Positions 35,049 to 45,309 are shown, numbered from the stretch's first letter. The stretch: DNA of 60,340 bases from Gemmatimonadota bacterium (GCA_020351855.1 CP070670.1:492327-552666); one strand, 5' to 3'. Made by a program: numbers and translations. Notes: generated by a model not told the origin, from the letters alone.

Positions 35049-35264
35049 ATGAAGGTCTTTACGCCGAAGCAGGTGGCCAAGAGCGCGGACGACAAGTATC
35101 TGGGAGTGCTCGTGGCGGCGAAATACGCCCGTGAGCTCAACGCTTTGCCTCTCGAGCGCTCTCCCTATGGACCCGTCAAGCTGACGACCACGGCGCTCGA
35201 TGCGCTCAGCTCCGGACAGCTGGAGTATCGCCTGGTGACCAGGCGCCAGGCCGGAGGCGAGTAG
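35049..35264 (+). CDS. rpoZ: RNA polymerase omega subunit
   Basis: 71 residues, MKVFTPKQVAKSADDKYLGV, then VAAKYARELNALP and KLTTTALDALSSGQLEYRL, which is the omega signature (conserved 'A..RA..L' helix followed by the 'K....AL.Ei..gkv' segment). It stabilises the beta' subunit in RNA polymerase. Position between gmk and coaBC is the canonical location. AGGAG lies seven bases upstream of the ATG. Confidence 0.92.
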   Translation: MKVFTPKQVAKSADDKYLGVLVAAKYARELNALPLERSPYGPVKLTTTALDALSSGQLEYRLVTRRQAGGE

Positions 35265-35297
35265 CGGCGCGAATGCCTTGCCTTTGCCGGGGGAGCC

Positions 35298-36488
35298 GTG
35301 CGCCCGTTTGAGCAGCGTCACGTCCTCGTCGTCGTGACGGGTGGGATTGCCGCCTACAAGACCGCTTATCTGGTGCGTCGTCTCCGGGAGGCGGAGGCGA
35401 CGGTCGAGGTGGTGCTGACATCCAGCGCCGAGAGGTTTGTCGGAAAGGCGACGTTCGAAGGCCTGACGGGACGGCCCGCCGGGACGAGCCTCTGGGAGCG
35501 GCCGCTCGACCACATCGAACTTGGACGGCGCGCCGATCTCGCGATCGTGGCACCGGCTACGGCGGATTTCCTGGCTTGCCTGGCGGTCGGTCGCGCCGAC
35601 TCGCTGGCCTCTGCGACGCTCCTGGCAGCGGACTGTCCGGTGTTGCTCTGTCCGGCGATGAATGATCGGATGTGGAAGCATCCGGCTACCCAGCGAAACG
35701 TCAACACGCTGAGGGAGTCCGGACTGGAGATGTTGGGGCCGGAGAGAGGTGAGCTGGCCGAGGGAGAAGTCGGCATGGGCCGGATGTCCGAACCTGCCGA
35801 GATCCTTGCGGTCGCCGGGCGGTTGCTCGAGGAACAGACGCTCGACGGGTACAAGATCGTCGTCACGGCGGGCCCCACCCGTGCGCCGATCGACCCGGTG
35901 CGCTACATCGGTAACAGGTCATCAGGGCACATGGGCCAGGCATTGGCAGCGTCGGCTTGGCGTCGTGGGGCTGATGTCGTGCTGGTGAGCGGCCCGGCGT
36001 CGCGTCCCCCGCCGTTTGGCGTCGGCGTGATCGAGGTGGAGACCAGCCGGGAGATGTTGGAGGCGCTCAGCGGCGCCCTCGACGACGCACACGGGCTTTT
36101 GATGGCGGCCGCGGTGTCCGACTTCGTGCCCGCGGCTCCCCGATCCTCGAAGATCAAGCGGGGGGTGGGAGCGCTTGCCCTGGAGCTTGTTGCCGGGCCG
36201 GACCTGCTCGAGGAGACCCGTGCGGTCCGCGAGCGGCGCGGCATCGTCACGCTGGGCTTCGCTCTCGAGACGGAGAAGGCGCTGGAGAACGGTCGATCGA
36301 AGCTCGAAGCGAAGAACCTGGACTTCGTCGCCGTGAACGAAGTGGGCGATCCCTTGAGCGGCTTCGACGTCCCGACAAACAAAGTGACCTTGCTGGACCG
36401 GTGGGGAGCGGTCGAGGAGTTCCCCGTTCTCCCCAAGGAGGAGGTCGCGGACCGCCTGCTGGATCGAATCGAATCAAGACTTGACTGA
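35298..36488 (+). CDS. coaBC: Bifunctional phosphopantothenoylcysteine decarboxylase / synthetase
   Basis: 396 residues from a GTG with GGGGGAG upstream. The N-terminal flavoprotein CoaC has GGIAAYKT, catalytic His72 (DHIELG), PAMNDRMW and the GEVGMGRM flap. The C-terminal CoaB domain begins near 182 with VVTAGPTRAPIDPVRYIGNR and has AAVSDFVPA and SKIKR. It makes 4'-phosphopantetheine in CoA synthesis. The cysteine usually found just before the G..G.GRM flap (Cys158 in E. coli) is Glu155 here. The stop overlaps the next gene by 8 bases. Confidence 0.95.
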   Translation: MRPFEQRHVLVVVTGGIAAYKTAYLVRRLREAEATVEVVLTSSAERFVGKATFEGLTGRPAGTSLWERPLDHIELGRRADLAIVAPATADFLACLAVGRADSLASATLLAADCPVLLCPAMNDRMWKHPATQRNVNTLRESGLEMLGPERGELAEGEVGMGRMSEPAEILAVAGRLLEEQTLDGYKIVVTAGPTRAPIDPVRYIGNRSSGHMGQALAASAWRRGADVVLVSGPASRPPPFGVGVIEVETSREMLEALSGALDDAHGLLMAAAVSDFVPAAPRSSKIKRGVGALALELVAGPDLLEETRAVRERRGIVTLGFALETEKALENGRSKLEAKNLDFVAVNEVGDPLSGFDVPTNKVTLLDRWGAVEEFPVLPKEEVADRLLDRIESRLD

Positions 36489-37347
36489 CGTACGGGCGCC
36501 CTTCCGGCGCTACCTCGAGACGCGCATCGCGCTCGGCGAGCCGCCGCTGATTCTGCCTAGCCTGAGTCGCCGACAGGCGATCGAGAGAATGGCTGGCAGC
36601 GGCAGGGCGGCTGTGGACAGGAATCCGCCCGGCCCGGTGCCGACCCAGCAGACACCCGCTGCCTCGGCGTCCGGCGCGGGAGCTTCCGGCCCCAGGGACG
36701 GGGAGCTTGCCCGCCTGACGCGAGAGGGCAGTGCGGACAGTATCCGCGAGCTGGATTTCGAGGAGCTGGAGCGGGTGGCGCTGTCCTGTCGCCGCTGCCC
36801 CCTGTGCGAGGGTCGGCGACACGTGGTGTTCGGAGAGGGCTCGCCCTCCGCGCGCGTCGTATGCGTCGGCGAAGCTCCAGGGGCCGTCGAGGACGAGACG
36901 GGACGGCCTTTCGTCGGGCGTGCCGGTCAGCTCCTGGATCTCCTGCTGCTCTCGATAGGACTTCGCAGAGATGAGGCGTACATCTGCAACGTGCTCAAGT
37001 GCCGACCTCCGCAGAACCGCAACCCGCATCCCGAGGAGATCGCGGCGTGTGCGCCGTTTCTCCTCCGCCAGATCGACCTGATCCGTCCGCAGGCGATCGT
37101 GGCGTTCGGGGCATTCGCGGCCCAGACGCTGCTGGGAAGCCGGGATTCCATCGGACGCCTTCGTGGGAGGACCCACCTTTACGGCCGTTACCCGCTTGTC
37201 GTCACCTACCACCCGGCGGCTTCTTTGCGGAACCCCGGCTGGAAGCGACCGACCTGGGAAGACCTGCAGATCGTGCGTCGCATCCTGGATGGGGAGCTCC
37301 GCCATGGCTCGGCCGCCGGTGGCGAGCTTTCCCTGGGGCTGTCCTGA
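36481..37347 (+). CDS. Type 4 uracil-DNA glycosylase (Fe-S, UdgA-like)
   Basis: 288 residues from TTG 36481, overlapping coaBC by eight bases. After an 80-residue Pro/Ala-rich N-terminal extension comes the type 4 UDG domain: cluster cysteines in SCRRCPLCEGRR and later CNVLKC plus an EEIAAC cysteine, motif A GEAPGAVEDETGRPFVGRAG, and the C-terminal HPAAS. It excises uracil from DNA. The extended N-terminus resembles fusions to polymerase-associated UDGs but has no recognisable domain. Context with dnaB and radA fits DNA maintenance. Confidence 0.92.
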   Translation: MTDVRAPFRRYLETRIALGEPPLILPSLSRRQAIERMAGSGRAAVDRNPPGPVPTQQTPAASASGAGASGPRDGELARLTREGSADSIRELDFEELERVALSCRRCPLCEGRRHVVFGEGSPSARVVCVGEAPGAVEDETGRPFVGRAGQLLDLLLLSIGLRRDEAYICNVLKCRPPQNRNPHPEEIAACAPFLLRQIDLIRPQAIVAFGAFAAQTLLGSRDSIGRLRGRTHLYGRYPLVVTYHPAASLRNPGWKRPTWEDLQIVRRILDGELRHGSAAGGELSLGLS

Positions 37348-37357
37348 GGGACCAGCG

Positions 37358-38761
37358 ATGACCGAGCCGATTCTCTCACAGCGCTCCGTCGGGCTCGCCA
37401 TGGACGACGTGTTTTCGGGCCGTCAGCCTCCGTGGTCGCAAGAAGCGGAGGTCTCGATTCTCGGAGGCATGCTCATCGACGGCGACGCTGTGGCCGTCGC
37501 CATGGAGCTGATCGACGACACCGCCTTCTTCCGCGAGGGCAATCGACGGATCTTCCGCGCGATGATGCGGCTGTACAGTCGCGGTGAGGTCATCGATCCC
37601 GTCACGCTCTCCGACGAGCTCAAGTCTGCCGGGGAGCTGGAGTCGTCAGGCGGCATGGAGTACCTGGCCCGCCTCGTCGACGCCGTTCCGACGGCCGCGA
37701 ACATCGAGTACCACTGCAGGATTCTTCGCGACAAGGCCGTGCTGCGGCGGCTGATCGAAGAGTCTACGGAGATCATACGAGAGGCCTACGAGGCTCCGGC
37801 CGGAAGCTCTCAGGAAACGCTCGACAGGGCAGAGCAGCGGATCTTCCAGATCTCCCAGTCCGCGAGCCGGAGGGGATTCATCTGGATCAAGGAGATTCTC
37901 TGGCCGACGTTCGAGAGGATCGAAGAGCTTCAGCGAAGCCCCGGCATGGCGACGGGCGTGCCCAGTGGTTTCCCGGATCTGGATCATTACACCGCCGGTT
38001 TCCAGCCCTCCGACCTCATCGTGCTCGCCGGGAGGCCTTCGATGGGAAAGACGGCGCTGGCGCTCAACTTCGCTCAGCACGCTGCGATCGAGCACGACAA
38101 GCCGGTGGCGGTCTTCTCCCTCGAGATGTCGAAGGAGTCGCTGGTCCAGCGTCTGCTGTGCGCCGAGGGGCGGGTCGACTCGGGCAGGCTGCGAAGGGGG
38201 CGATTGGAGGACGATGAGTACGGGCGTCTCGCCACGGCGGCCGGCCTGCTGAATACGGCGCCGATCTGGATCGATGACACTCCGGCGATCTCGGCGCTCG
38301 AGCTGAGGGCCAAGGCCCGACGGCTGCGTGCCGAGGTTGATCTCGCCTTGATCGTGGTCGACTACCTTCAGCTAATGAGCGGGCCGCGTGGTGCCGAGAA
38401 CCGACAGCAAGAGATCAGTGCGATCTCGCGGTCCTTGAAGGCGGTGGCGAAGGAGCTGACCGTGCCGGTTATCGCGCTGTCCCAGCTCTCCAGGGCGCCC
38501 GAGCAGCGCACGGACCACCGTCCGGTGTTGGCCGACCTCCGCGAATCCGGCGCGATCGAGCAGGACGCGGACCTGGTTCTCTTCGTATACCGAGAAGAGG
38601 TCTACAAGGGACCGGTCGATCGAGACGGGAACTCTCTGGAGGGAAAGGCGGAGCTCATCATCGGAAAACAGCGCAACGGGCCGACCGGCGAGGTGCCGCT
38701 CCACTTCCACAAACAGTATACGTTGTTCGACTCGAGGTCCGATCGTGAAGAGCCTTTCTGA
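37358..38761 (+). CDS. dnaB: Replicative DNA helicase DnaB
   Basis: 467 residues from ATG 37358, ten bases after the UDG stop. N-terminal domain about 20-125 (EAEVSILGGMLIDGDA), linker, then the RecA-like motor with Walker A GRPSMGKTAL, FSLEMSKESLVQRLL, Walker B LIVVDYLQLM, and SQLSRAPEQRTDHRPVLADLRESG, the DnaB H3/H4 motifs. No intein interrupts the P-loop. Hexameric 5'-3' helicase of the replisome. Confidence 0.97.
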   Translation: MTEPILSQRSVGLAMDDVFSGRQPPWSQEAEVSILGGMLIDGDAVAVAMELIDDTAFFREGNRRIFRAMMRLYSRGEVIDPVTLSDELKSAGELESSGGMEYLARLVDAVPTAANIEYHCRILRDKAVLRRLIEESTEIIREAYEAPAGSSQETLDRAEQRIFQISQSASRRGFIWIKEILWPTFERIEELQRSPGMATGVPSGFPDLDHYTAGFQPSDLIVLAGRPSMGKTALALNFAQHAAIEHDKPVAVFSLEMSKESLVQRLLCAEGRVDSGRLRRGRLEDDEYGRLATAAGLLNTAPIWIDDTPAISALELRAKARRLRAEVDLALIVVDYLQLMSGPRGAENRQQEISAISRSLKAVAKELTVPVIALSQLSRAPEQRTDHRPVLADLRESGAIEQDADLVLFVYREEVYKGPVDRDGNSLEGKAELIIGKQRNGPTGEVPLHFHKQYTLFDSRSDREEPF

Positions 38762-38791
38762 CCGCCCCTCGACCCCACCGGCGTCCCGGCC

Positions 38792-40177
38792 GTGAGTGGG
38801 AAGACGCGATCCGCTCAAGCCGGCTTCTTCTGCACATCCTGTGGTAATGAGAGCCTCCGCTGGGAGGGTCGGTGTCCCTCCTGTGGTGACTGGAATACGC
38901 TCGCGGAGGCGCCAACGAGGGACCGGGCTGGGTCGCGCAGGCAACGTGCGGGCGAGCGGGAGAGGCCCCCACCCGCCCCGCTCCGCGAGGCCTCGGGGGC
39001 GGGGTCGGCACGCCTTACGATCGGGCTTGGGGATCTCGACCTCGTGCTCGGGGGCGGGCTCGTAGCAGGATCGGTCGTGCTCCTGGCCGGTCCGCCCGGC
39101 ATCGGGAAGTCGACCCTCCTTCTGCAGGCGGCTGCCCTGATCAGAGCGTCTGGCAGCAAGGCACTCTACGTATCGGGCGAGGAGTCGGCGCCCCAGGTGA
39201 GATTGAGGGCCGAGCGGCTGGGGGCGGGGGCCCTGGAGGTCGACTTCCTCGGCGCTACGGCGGTGACGGAGGTAATCCGGGCTTGCGCGGCCATCGAGCC
39301 GGACGTGCTGGCGGTCGACTCGGTCCACACGCTTGCCAGCCCGCTGAGCGATGCGGCTCCCGGAACCGTGAGCCAGATCCGGGAGTGTGCCGCCGCGCTC
39401 CAGGAGTACGCGAAGTCGACCCGCACTCCGGTCGTCATGGTTGGCCACGTGACAAAGCGGGACGCTGTGGCCGGACCGCGGGCCTTGGAGCATCTGGTGG
39501 ATGCGGTCCTGCACTTCGAGGGCAGTCGAGGACACGAGCATCGCGTGCTGCGGGCAGCGAAGAACCGCTTCGGCAGCGTAGACGAGGTGGCCGTGTTCCG
39601 CATGTCTGCCGGTGGCCTCGTTCCCGTCAGCCACCCCTCGGAGGTTTTCCTGAGCGGCGTGGGTGAGGTGAGCGGATCGGCGGTGGCCGTCACCTTTCAG
39701 GGCTCCCGCCCCCTGCTGGCGGAGATCCAGTGCCTGACGGCGCCGAGCCGCTACGGGACGCCGCAGCGGACGACGAGCGGGCTTCCCGCCCGACGGCTCG
39801 CTCTGCTCTTGACCGTGCTGGAGCGGCGAGCGGGCCTTCCGGTCCTCGATCGGGATGTCTTCGCCCATGTCGTAGGAGGACTCCGTCTCCTCGATCCGGG
39901 TGCGGATCTCGCCGTCGCGGCGTCACTCGTCTCGGCCGAACTGGACCGGCCGGCCGGACGGCGAGCTTTCATCGGAGAGATCGGGCTCGGCGGCGAGATC
40001 CGGCCGGTTCCGCGACTCGCTCGTCGCGTGGCCGAGGCGGCACGTCTCGGGTTGACCGAGGTGCTGGTGCCGAGCTCGCTGGAACGGCCCACGGCGCCTG
40101 AGGAGTCCAGGTTGAAGGGCCCGACCCTCAGGCGTGTGGCCCACGTAAGGGAGCTCGTCGACGCGTTGCGGGCATAG
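38792..40177 (+). CDS. radA: DNA repair ATPase RadA (Sms)
   Basis: 461 residues from GTG 38792. N-terminal zinc finger CTSCGNESLRWEGRCPSCG (C-x2-C-x11-C-x2-C), Walker A GPPGIGKST, the RadA-specific KNRFG motif, and a C-terminal Lon-protease-like domain (about 290-460) with IGEIGLGGEIRPV. It promotes branch migration during recombinational repair. Linker 45-75 is Arg/Pro-rich. Next gene begins seven bases downstream. Confidence 0.96.
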   Translation: MSGKTRSAQAGFFCTSCGNESLRWEGRCPSCGDWNTLAEAPTRDRAGSRRQRAGERERPPPAPLREASGAGSARLTIGLGDLDLVLGGGLVAGSVVLLAGPPGIGKSTLLLQAAALIRASGSKALYVSGEESAPQVRLRAERLGAGALEVDFLGATAVTEVIRACAAIEPDVLAVDSVHTLASPLSDAAPGTVSQIRECAAALQEYAKSTRTPVVMVGHVTKRDAVAGPRALEHLVDAVLHFEGSRGHEHRVLRAAKNRFGSVDEVAVFRMSAGGLVPVSHPSEVFLSGVGEVSGSAVAVTFQGSRPLLAEIQCLTAPSRYGTPQRTTSGLPARRLALLLTVLERRAGLPVLDRDVFAHVVGGLRLLDPGADLAVAASLVSAELDRPAGRRAFIGEIGLGGEIRPVPRLARRVAEAARLGLTEVLVPSSLERPTAPEESRLKGPTLRRVAHVRELVDALRA

Positions 40178-40184
40178 GGACGCA

Positions 40185-40829
40185 ATGAGGGCGTATCGAG
40201 AGCTGGCCGTCGAGCCCCGAGATCCGCTCGCCTGGGAGTCCGGCGTGTCGGCCGCCGTCAAGGCGCTGAACAGCGGTGAGTTGCTGGTCCACCCGACGTC
40301 TACGGTGTACGGGATCGGTGCCGCCGCCACGGCGGAGCTCGACGCCGAGATCAACCGTCTCAAGGGACGGGCCTCGGACCGTCCGATCATTCGTCTTGCG
40401 GGCAGCGTGGAGACCTTGCGTCGGGAACTCCCGCCGGGCAGCTGGAACGAGCGGGCGGAGCGGCTGGCGACGGAGTTTTGGCCGGGTCCCCTTACCCTCA
40501 TCCTGGACGACGGATCGGCCGCGGGGGTGGCAGTGCGCGTGGACGGGCATCCGCTCCTTCTGGTCATACTTGGCCGCTGGCGGTCGCTGATGAGCTCCAC
40601 GAGCCTGAATCGAAAAGGCGGCCGGCCGGCCACGCGCTGTCGCACTGTCCGTGATGTGCTGGCGGCCATGCCAGCACCGACCCGCCCGCTGACGTTTCTT
40701 GCCGCCGTGTCGCTGCCTCCTTCGACGTCCTCGACCATGGTCTCGCTCAGAGGCGAAGCTCCCGAGATCCTGCGGGATGGCCCCATTGACCGACGGCGGA
40801 TTGTCCGGTGCCTCGGCGCCGTAGGGTGA
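40185..40829 (+). CDS. Sua5/TsaC family threonylcarbamoyl-AMP synthase
   Basis: 214 residues. YrdC-fold motifs: HPTSTVYGIGAAATAE, RLKGRASDRPIIRL (K-x-R for ATP/bicarbonate), FWPGPLTLIL, then a less typical LNRKGGRPA in place of SANxSG and SSTMVSLRGEAPEIL in place of ESTVVDL. It should make the carbamoyl donor for tRNA t6A37. The middle (about 125-185) is diverged but in frame, so I do not call a frameshift. The stop overlaps the phosphatase GTG by four bases. Confidence 0.85.
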   Translation: MRAYRELAVEPRDPLAWESGVSAAVKALNSGELLVHPTSTVYGIGAAATAELDAEINRLKGRASDRPIIRLAGSVETLRRELPPGSWNERAERLATEFWPGPLTLILDDGSAAGVAVRVDGHPLLLVILGRWRSLMSSTSLNRKGGRPATRCRTVRDVLAAMPAPTRPLTFLAAVSLPPSTSSTMVSLRGEAPEILRDGPIDRRRIVRCLGAVG

Positions 40830-41335
40830 GCAGGCCAGTGGCGGGGCAGCCGACGCCCAGCCGCGTCCTGTTTCTCTGCACGGGCAACACCTGCCGCAGC
40901 CCGCTGGCCGAGGTCATAGCTCGCCGGGCGGCGGTGCAGCGCGATCTCGCGATCGTGTTCGGCTCGGCGGGCGTGGCGGCGACCTCTGGCGCACCGGCCT
41001 CCGAAGGAGCGGAGATCGTTGCCCGTCGCCACGGCCTCGACCTCGGATCACACCGCGCGAGGCTTCTGACGCCGGACGCGGCGCGCGCGGCGGATCTGAT
41101 CCTCGCGATGGAGACGAGCCACCTGAGCCTCGCGGAGCAGGTACTGCCCGAGGTGCCGCGCCAGCTGCTCAGCGAATTCCTCCCGGCAGGCGACTCCCGG
41201 CGCGGACAGGCCGTGCCCGATCCGTTCGGCGGCTGGATCGAGCGCTACGAGGAGGCATACGAGCTCATCGAGACGGCCGTCGAGGCGTTCCTCGACTCGC
41301 TCGGCCAAGCGGACGAGCACCCGCCGGACCGATGA
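40826..41335 (+). CDS. Low molecular weight protein tyrosine phosphatase
   Basis: About 169 residues. I chose the GTG at 40826, which overlaps the Sua5 stop (GTGA); another GTG six codons earlier is possible. Active site CTGNTCRS places Cys18 and Arg24, and the general acid is in DPFGG. Such enzymes dephosphorylate protein tyrosine or arginine residues. Sua5-phosphatase adjacency is common in Gram-positives and here lies within a housekeeping operon. A four-base overlap joins it to aroE. Confidence 0.93.
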   Translation: MSRPVAGQPTPSRVLFLCTGNTCRSPLAEVIARRAAVQRDLAIVFGSAGVAATSGAPASEGAEIVARRHGLDLGSHRARLLTPDAARAADLILAMETSHLSLAEQVLPEVPRQLLSEFLPAGDSRRGQAVPDPFGGWIERYEEAYELIETAVEAFLDSLGQADEHPPDR

Positions 41336-42186
41336 CCCTCACCTACGTGCTGCTCGGCGATCCCGTCGAGCACTCGGCATCACCGGAGCTTTACGCGGCC
41401 GCCTTCCGTCTGCTGGGCTTCGATGCATGCTACCGGACGCGTCGCGTTTCGGCCGCTGAGCTGGGGGTGGAGATGCGGCGCCTGGCAGCTCAGGGAGGTG
41501 GGGGCAACGTCACGCTCCCCCACAAGCTGCCGGCGGCCCTCCTGTTGGACGAGCGCACGGAGAGCGTGTCGCGCACGGGAGCCTGCAACTGCTTCTGGGG
41601 AACGCCACACGGCTCGCTCGCCGGGGACAACACGGATGTGGGAGGCTTCCTGAGGGCAGCCCGCCGGCTGACGCGCCGGGCCGGGAGCCGAATCGAGGGA
41701 GCGGCGGTCCTCGTTCTCGGAGCGGGAGGCGCAGCGCGCGCCGTGCTCGTCGGCCTGGCCGAGGGCGGCGCGGCGTCGGTCGACATCCTCAACCGCAGCC
41801 CGGAGCGCGCCCTTCGCATGTTGGAGGAGCTGCAGCTCGGGGAGGGAAGTCCGGGGGCGCGCGTGCTGCACGGGGCCGACGAGGCTGCCGGCCGCTACGA
41901 TCTGGTGATCAACGCCACATCGCTCGGCCTGCGTGCGGCTGACCGCCTGCCACTCGACCTGTCCGGCCTCGAGGCGCGTGCGGCGTTGGATTGTGTCTAC
42001 GGACCGCTCGGGACTCGCTGGACCCGGCACGCCGCCGCGCGTGGGATCCCGGCCACGGATGGCCTGGCGATGCTCGTCGAGCAGGCGCGGCTGAGCGTCC
42101 GGAACTGGCTCGGGATCGAGCCGGATGTCGGACCTCTCCAGGAGGCCGCCACGGCTGGGCTGGCTGGACGGCAGGGAGGTCTCTGA
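41332..42186 (+). CDS. aroE: Shikimate dehydrogenase
   Basis: 284 residues. Substrate motifs LGDPVEHSASPELY, NVTLPHK with the catalytic Lys, and GDNTDVGGF with the catalytic Asp; NADP site VLGAGGAARAVL and the NRS segment; later DGLAMLVEQA. Catalyses dehydroshikimate reduction in aromatic amino-acid synthesis. The ATG overlaps the phosphatase stop, and its TGA shares a base with the proposed ATC start of comF. Confidence 0.96.
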   Translation: MTLTYVLLGDPVEHSASPELYAAAFRLLGFDACYRTRRVSAAELGVEMRRLAAQGGGGNVTLPHKLPAALLLDERTESVSRTGACNCFWGTPHGSLAGDNTDVGGFLRAARRLTRRAGSRIEGAAVLVLGAGGAARAVLVGLAEGGAASVDILNRSPERALRMLEELQLGEGSPGARVLHGADEAAGRYDLVINATSLGLRAADRLPLDLSGLEARAALDCVYGPLGTRWTRHAAARGIPATDGLAMLVEQARLSVRNWLGIEPDVGPLQEAATAGLAGRQGGL

Positions 42187-42977
42187 TCGCATTCCGCTGG
42201 GCGAGACCGCTCGTTGGGCTCGCCGCGCAGGCCTTCGACGTGCTTCTCCCGCCGGCCTGCGTCCTGTGCTCGCGGCTCGTGCAGCCGGGCACGCCGCCCG
42301 TCTGCGACCTCTGCTGGCATCGGCTCCCACGGGTCGTGCCGCCGCGCTGCCCGCGCTGCGGCGCGACGAGACTGGTCACGGAGGAGGCCCCGGGGTGCGC
42401 GGCCTGCGTTGGTTGGCCGGAGTCCGGACTCGCGGTGGCGGCTGCTTGCCGGATGAGCGGCGATGCCGCTCGCCTCGTGCGCGCCCTCAAGTACTCGGGC
42501 TGGACCGCCTTGGCCCCGAAGATGGGAGCCGCCCTGGCCGACCCGGCGAGACGGCTGATCTTGCGGGCTGCCTGCTCGCCCGGCGAGCTTTGCTTGGTCC
42601 CGGTTCCGGTGACGCGCCCGCGCCTTCGGGAACGAGGTTTCAACCAGGCGGAGCTTCTCGCGGCTGGGCTGGCGCGGGCGCTGGGGCTGAGGACGGCCAG
42701 CCTGCTCGAGAGCCGAGATTCCAGTGCGTCGCAGGTGCGTCTGAGTCGCACCGGGCGTTTCACCAACGTGGGCGACCGGTTTCGGGCGCGTGCCAACGAG
42801 GCGGGTGGGGACGGTTTTCCCGTCCTCGCGGTCGATGACGTCGTGACGACGGGGGCGACGGCGCTCGCCTGTCTCTCGGCCCTCGCGGCTGCGGGCTGGC
42901 GGCCTATTGGCCTCGTCAGCTTCGCGCGGGCCTGGCGCGTGCTCGATGCGACTGGCGATTCGACGTCCCTCATGTAG
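42186..42977 (+). CDS. ComF family phosphoribosyltransferase-like protein, apparent ATC start
   Basis: About 263 residues. Two Cys4 zinc-ribbon units (CVLCSRLVQ...CDLC and CPRCG...CAAC) precede a PRTase fold with PVPVTRPRLRERGFNQAELL and the PRPP loop AVDDVVTTGATALAC. ComF relatives act in DNA uptake and repair during transformation. No ATG, GTG or TTG lies at the proper place; ATC at 42186 is six bases after GGGAGG and overlaps the aroE stop as TGATC, copying the TGATG coupling used elsewhere in this window. GTG 42240 is the only conventional alternative and would remove part of the N-terminus. Confidence 0.82.
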   Translation: MAFRWARPLVGLAAQAFDVLLPPACVLCSRLVQPGTPPVCDLCWHRLPRVVPPRCPRCGATRLVTEEAPGCAACVGWPESGLAVAAACRMSGDAARLVRALKYSGWTALAPKMGAALADPARRLILRAACSPGELCLVPVPVTRPRLRERGFNQAELLAAGLARALGLRTASLLESRDSSASQVRLSRTGRFTNVGDRFRARANEAGGDGFPVLAVDDVVTTGATALACLSALAAAGWRPIGLVSFARAWRVLDATGDSTSLM

Positions 42978-42980
42978 GTT
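42952..42980 (+). promoter_or_regulatory. Possible gap promoter
   Basis: CTGGCG at 42952-42957 and TAGGTT at 42975-42980 with a 17-base spacer; the -10 box overlaps the comF stop codon. The box resembles the TAGCTT elements elsewhere but is weaker. Confidence 0.25.
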
Positions 42981-42982
42981 AG

Positions 42983-44095
<1,113 letters not shown>

Positions 44096-44118
44096 CGCCG
44101 AGCGGGGCCCGCCGGCTG

Positions 44119-45309
44119 ATGCGACGCTCGCTGCGGCAGCTCGGTGCGGCGGACCTTTCGGGCCGGCGGGTTCTGGTCCGAGTCGATTACAACGTGCCGC
44201 TGGAGGACGGGCACGTCCGCGATTCGACCCGACTCGTCGCCAGCTATCCGACCCTCGACTACCTGCGCGAGCGGCGAGCGCGACCCGTGCTGCTGAGCCA
44301 CCTGGGCAGGCCGGACGGCGTGCCGGATCCCCGCTACTCGCTCCAGCCCGTCGCGCATGCTCTGGCTGAGCAGGGAGGGTATGAAGTTCGCTTCGCGGCG
44401 CCGGCCGACTCGGAGGCGGCCTTGGGGGCGAGCAGCGACCTCAGGGAGGGCGAGATTCTCCTCCTGGAGAACACGCGCTTTCTGCCGGGCGAAACCGAAA
44501 ACGATGAGGCGCTCTCGCAGCGCTTCGCCAGGCTGGGGGATCTGTTCGTCAACGATGCCTTCGGCACGACGCACCGAGCCCATGCCTCGACCGTTGGGGT
44601 TGCCCGCTGGCTCAAGCCTGCGGTGGCCGGACTGTTGATCGAGCGGGAGCTGGCGGCCCTCGATCGGTTGCGCGGAGCGACGCGTTCGCCGTTCGTCGTG
44701 GCCCTCGGCGGTGCCAAGATCGGCGACAAGATCGGCTTACTGGAGCAGTTCGTCTCGCGGGCCGATCGAATCCTCGTCGGCGGGGCGATGGCGAACACCT
44801 TCCTGGCGGCACGGGGAATCAACATGGCCGACTCTCTCATTGAGGGCGCGGCGCTGGACACGGCTGCGTCGCTCCTGAGGAGGGCCGGCGGGAGGATCGA
44901 GCTTCCGGTCGATCTCATCGTCAGCCCCGGTCCGGACGCGGAGGGTGAGGCCCGCACGGTCGACGTGGAGTCTGTCCCGCCGGGAACAATGGCCCTCGAC
45001 ATAGGACCGGAGACGGCGCGCCGGTACCGCGGCGCGGTGCTCGATGCGAGCACCCTGTTCTGGAACGGCCCCATGGGTCTTTTCGAGAAGGAGACGTTCG
45101 CGGCGGGAACCGACGCCCTGGTCGCGGCGGCCGCCGAGGCCACGGTTCGTGGCGCCTTTACGGTTATCGGTGGGGGGGACTCTGCCGCTGCCGTAACGCG
45201 GGCGGGGTTGGCCGACTCGGTCTCCCATGTCTCGACGGGCGGCGGTGCGGCGCTCGAGTACCTGGTCGAGGGCTCGCTTCCGGGGATCGAGGCACTGGAC
45301 GAGGCATGA
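44119..45309 (+). CDS. pgk: Phosphoglycerate kinase
   Basis: 396 residues. VRVDYNVPLEDG, LLSHLGRPDG, LLLENTRFLPGE, DAFGTTHRAHAS, GGAKIGDKIGLLEQ, FWNGPMGLFE and VIGGGDSAAA are the family signatures in order. ATG 44119 is used; the longer frame upstream is inside gap. Its stop overlaps the tpiA ATG by four bases. Confidence 0.97.
   Translation: MRRSLRQLGAADLSGRRVLVRVDYNVPLEDGHVRDSTRLVASYPTLDYLRERRARPVLLSHLGRPDGVPDPRYSLQPVAHALAEQGGYEVRFAAPADSEAALGASSDLREGEILLLENTRFLPGETENDEALSQRFARLGDLFVNDAFGTTHRAHASTVGVARWLKPAVAGLLIERELAALDRLRGATRSPFVVALGGAKIGDKIGLLEQFVSRADRILVGGAMANTFLAARGINMADSLIEGAALDTAASLLRRAGGRIELPVDLIVSPGPDAEGEARTVDVESVPPGTMALDIGPETARRYRGAVLDASTLFWNGPMGLFEKETFAAGTDALVAAAAEATVRGAFTVIGGGDSAAAVTRAGLADSVSHVSTGGGAALEYLVEGSLPGIEALDEA

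Noticed and set aside
38372-39868. 498-codon minus-strand frame over dnaB and radA
   Set aside because: Antisense to two certain genes and lacks any motif.
40185-40829. Frameshift in the Sua5-like gene
   Set aside because: The diverged middle still aligns in one frame with the late SSTMVSL motif, so no shift is needed.
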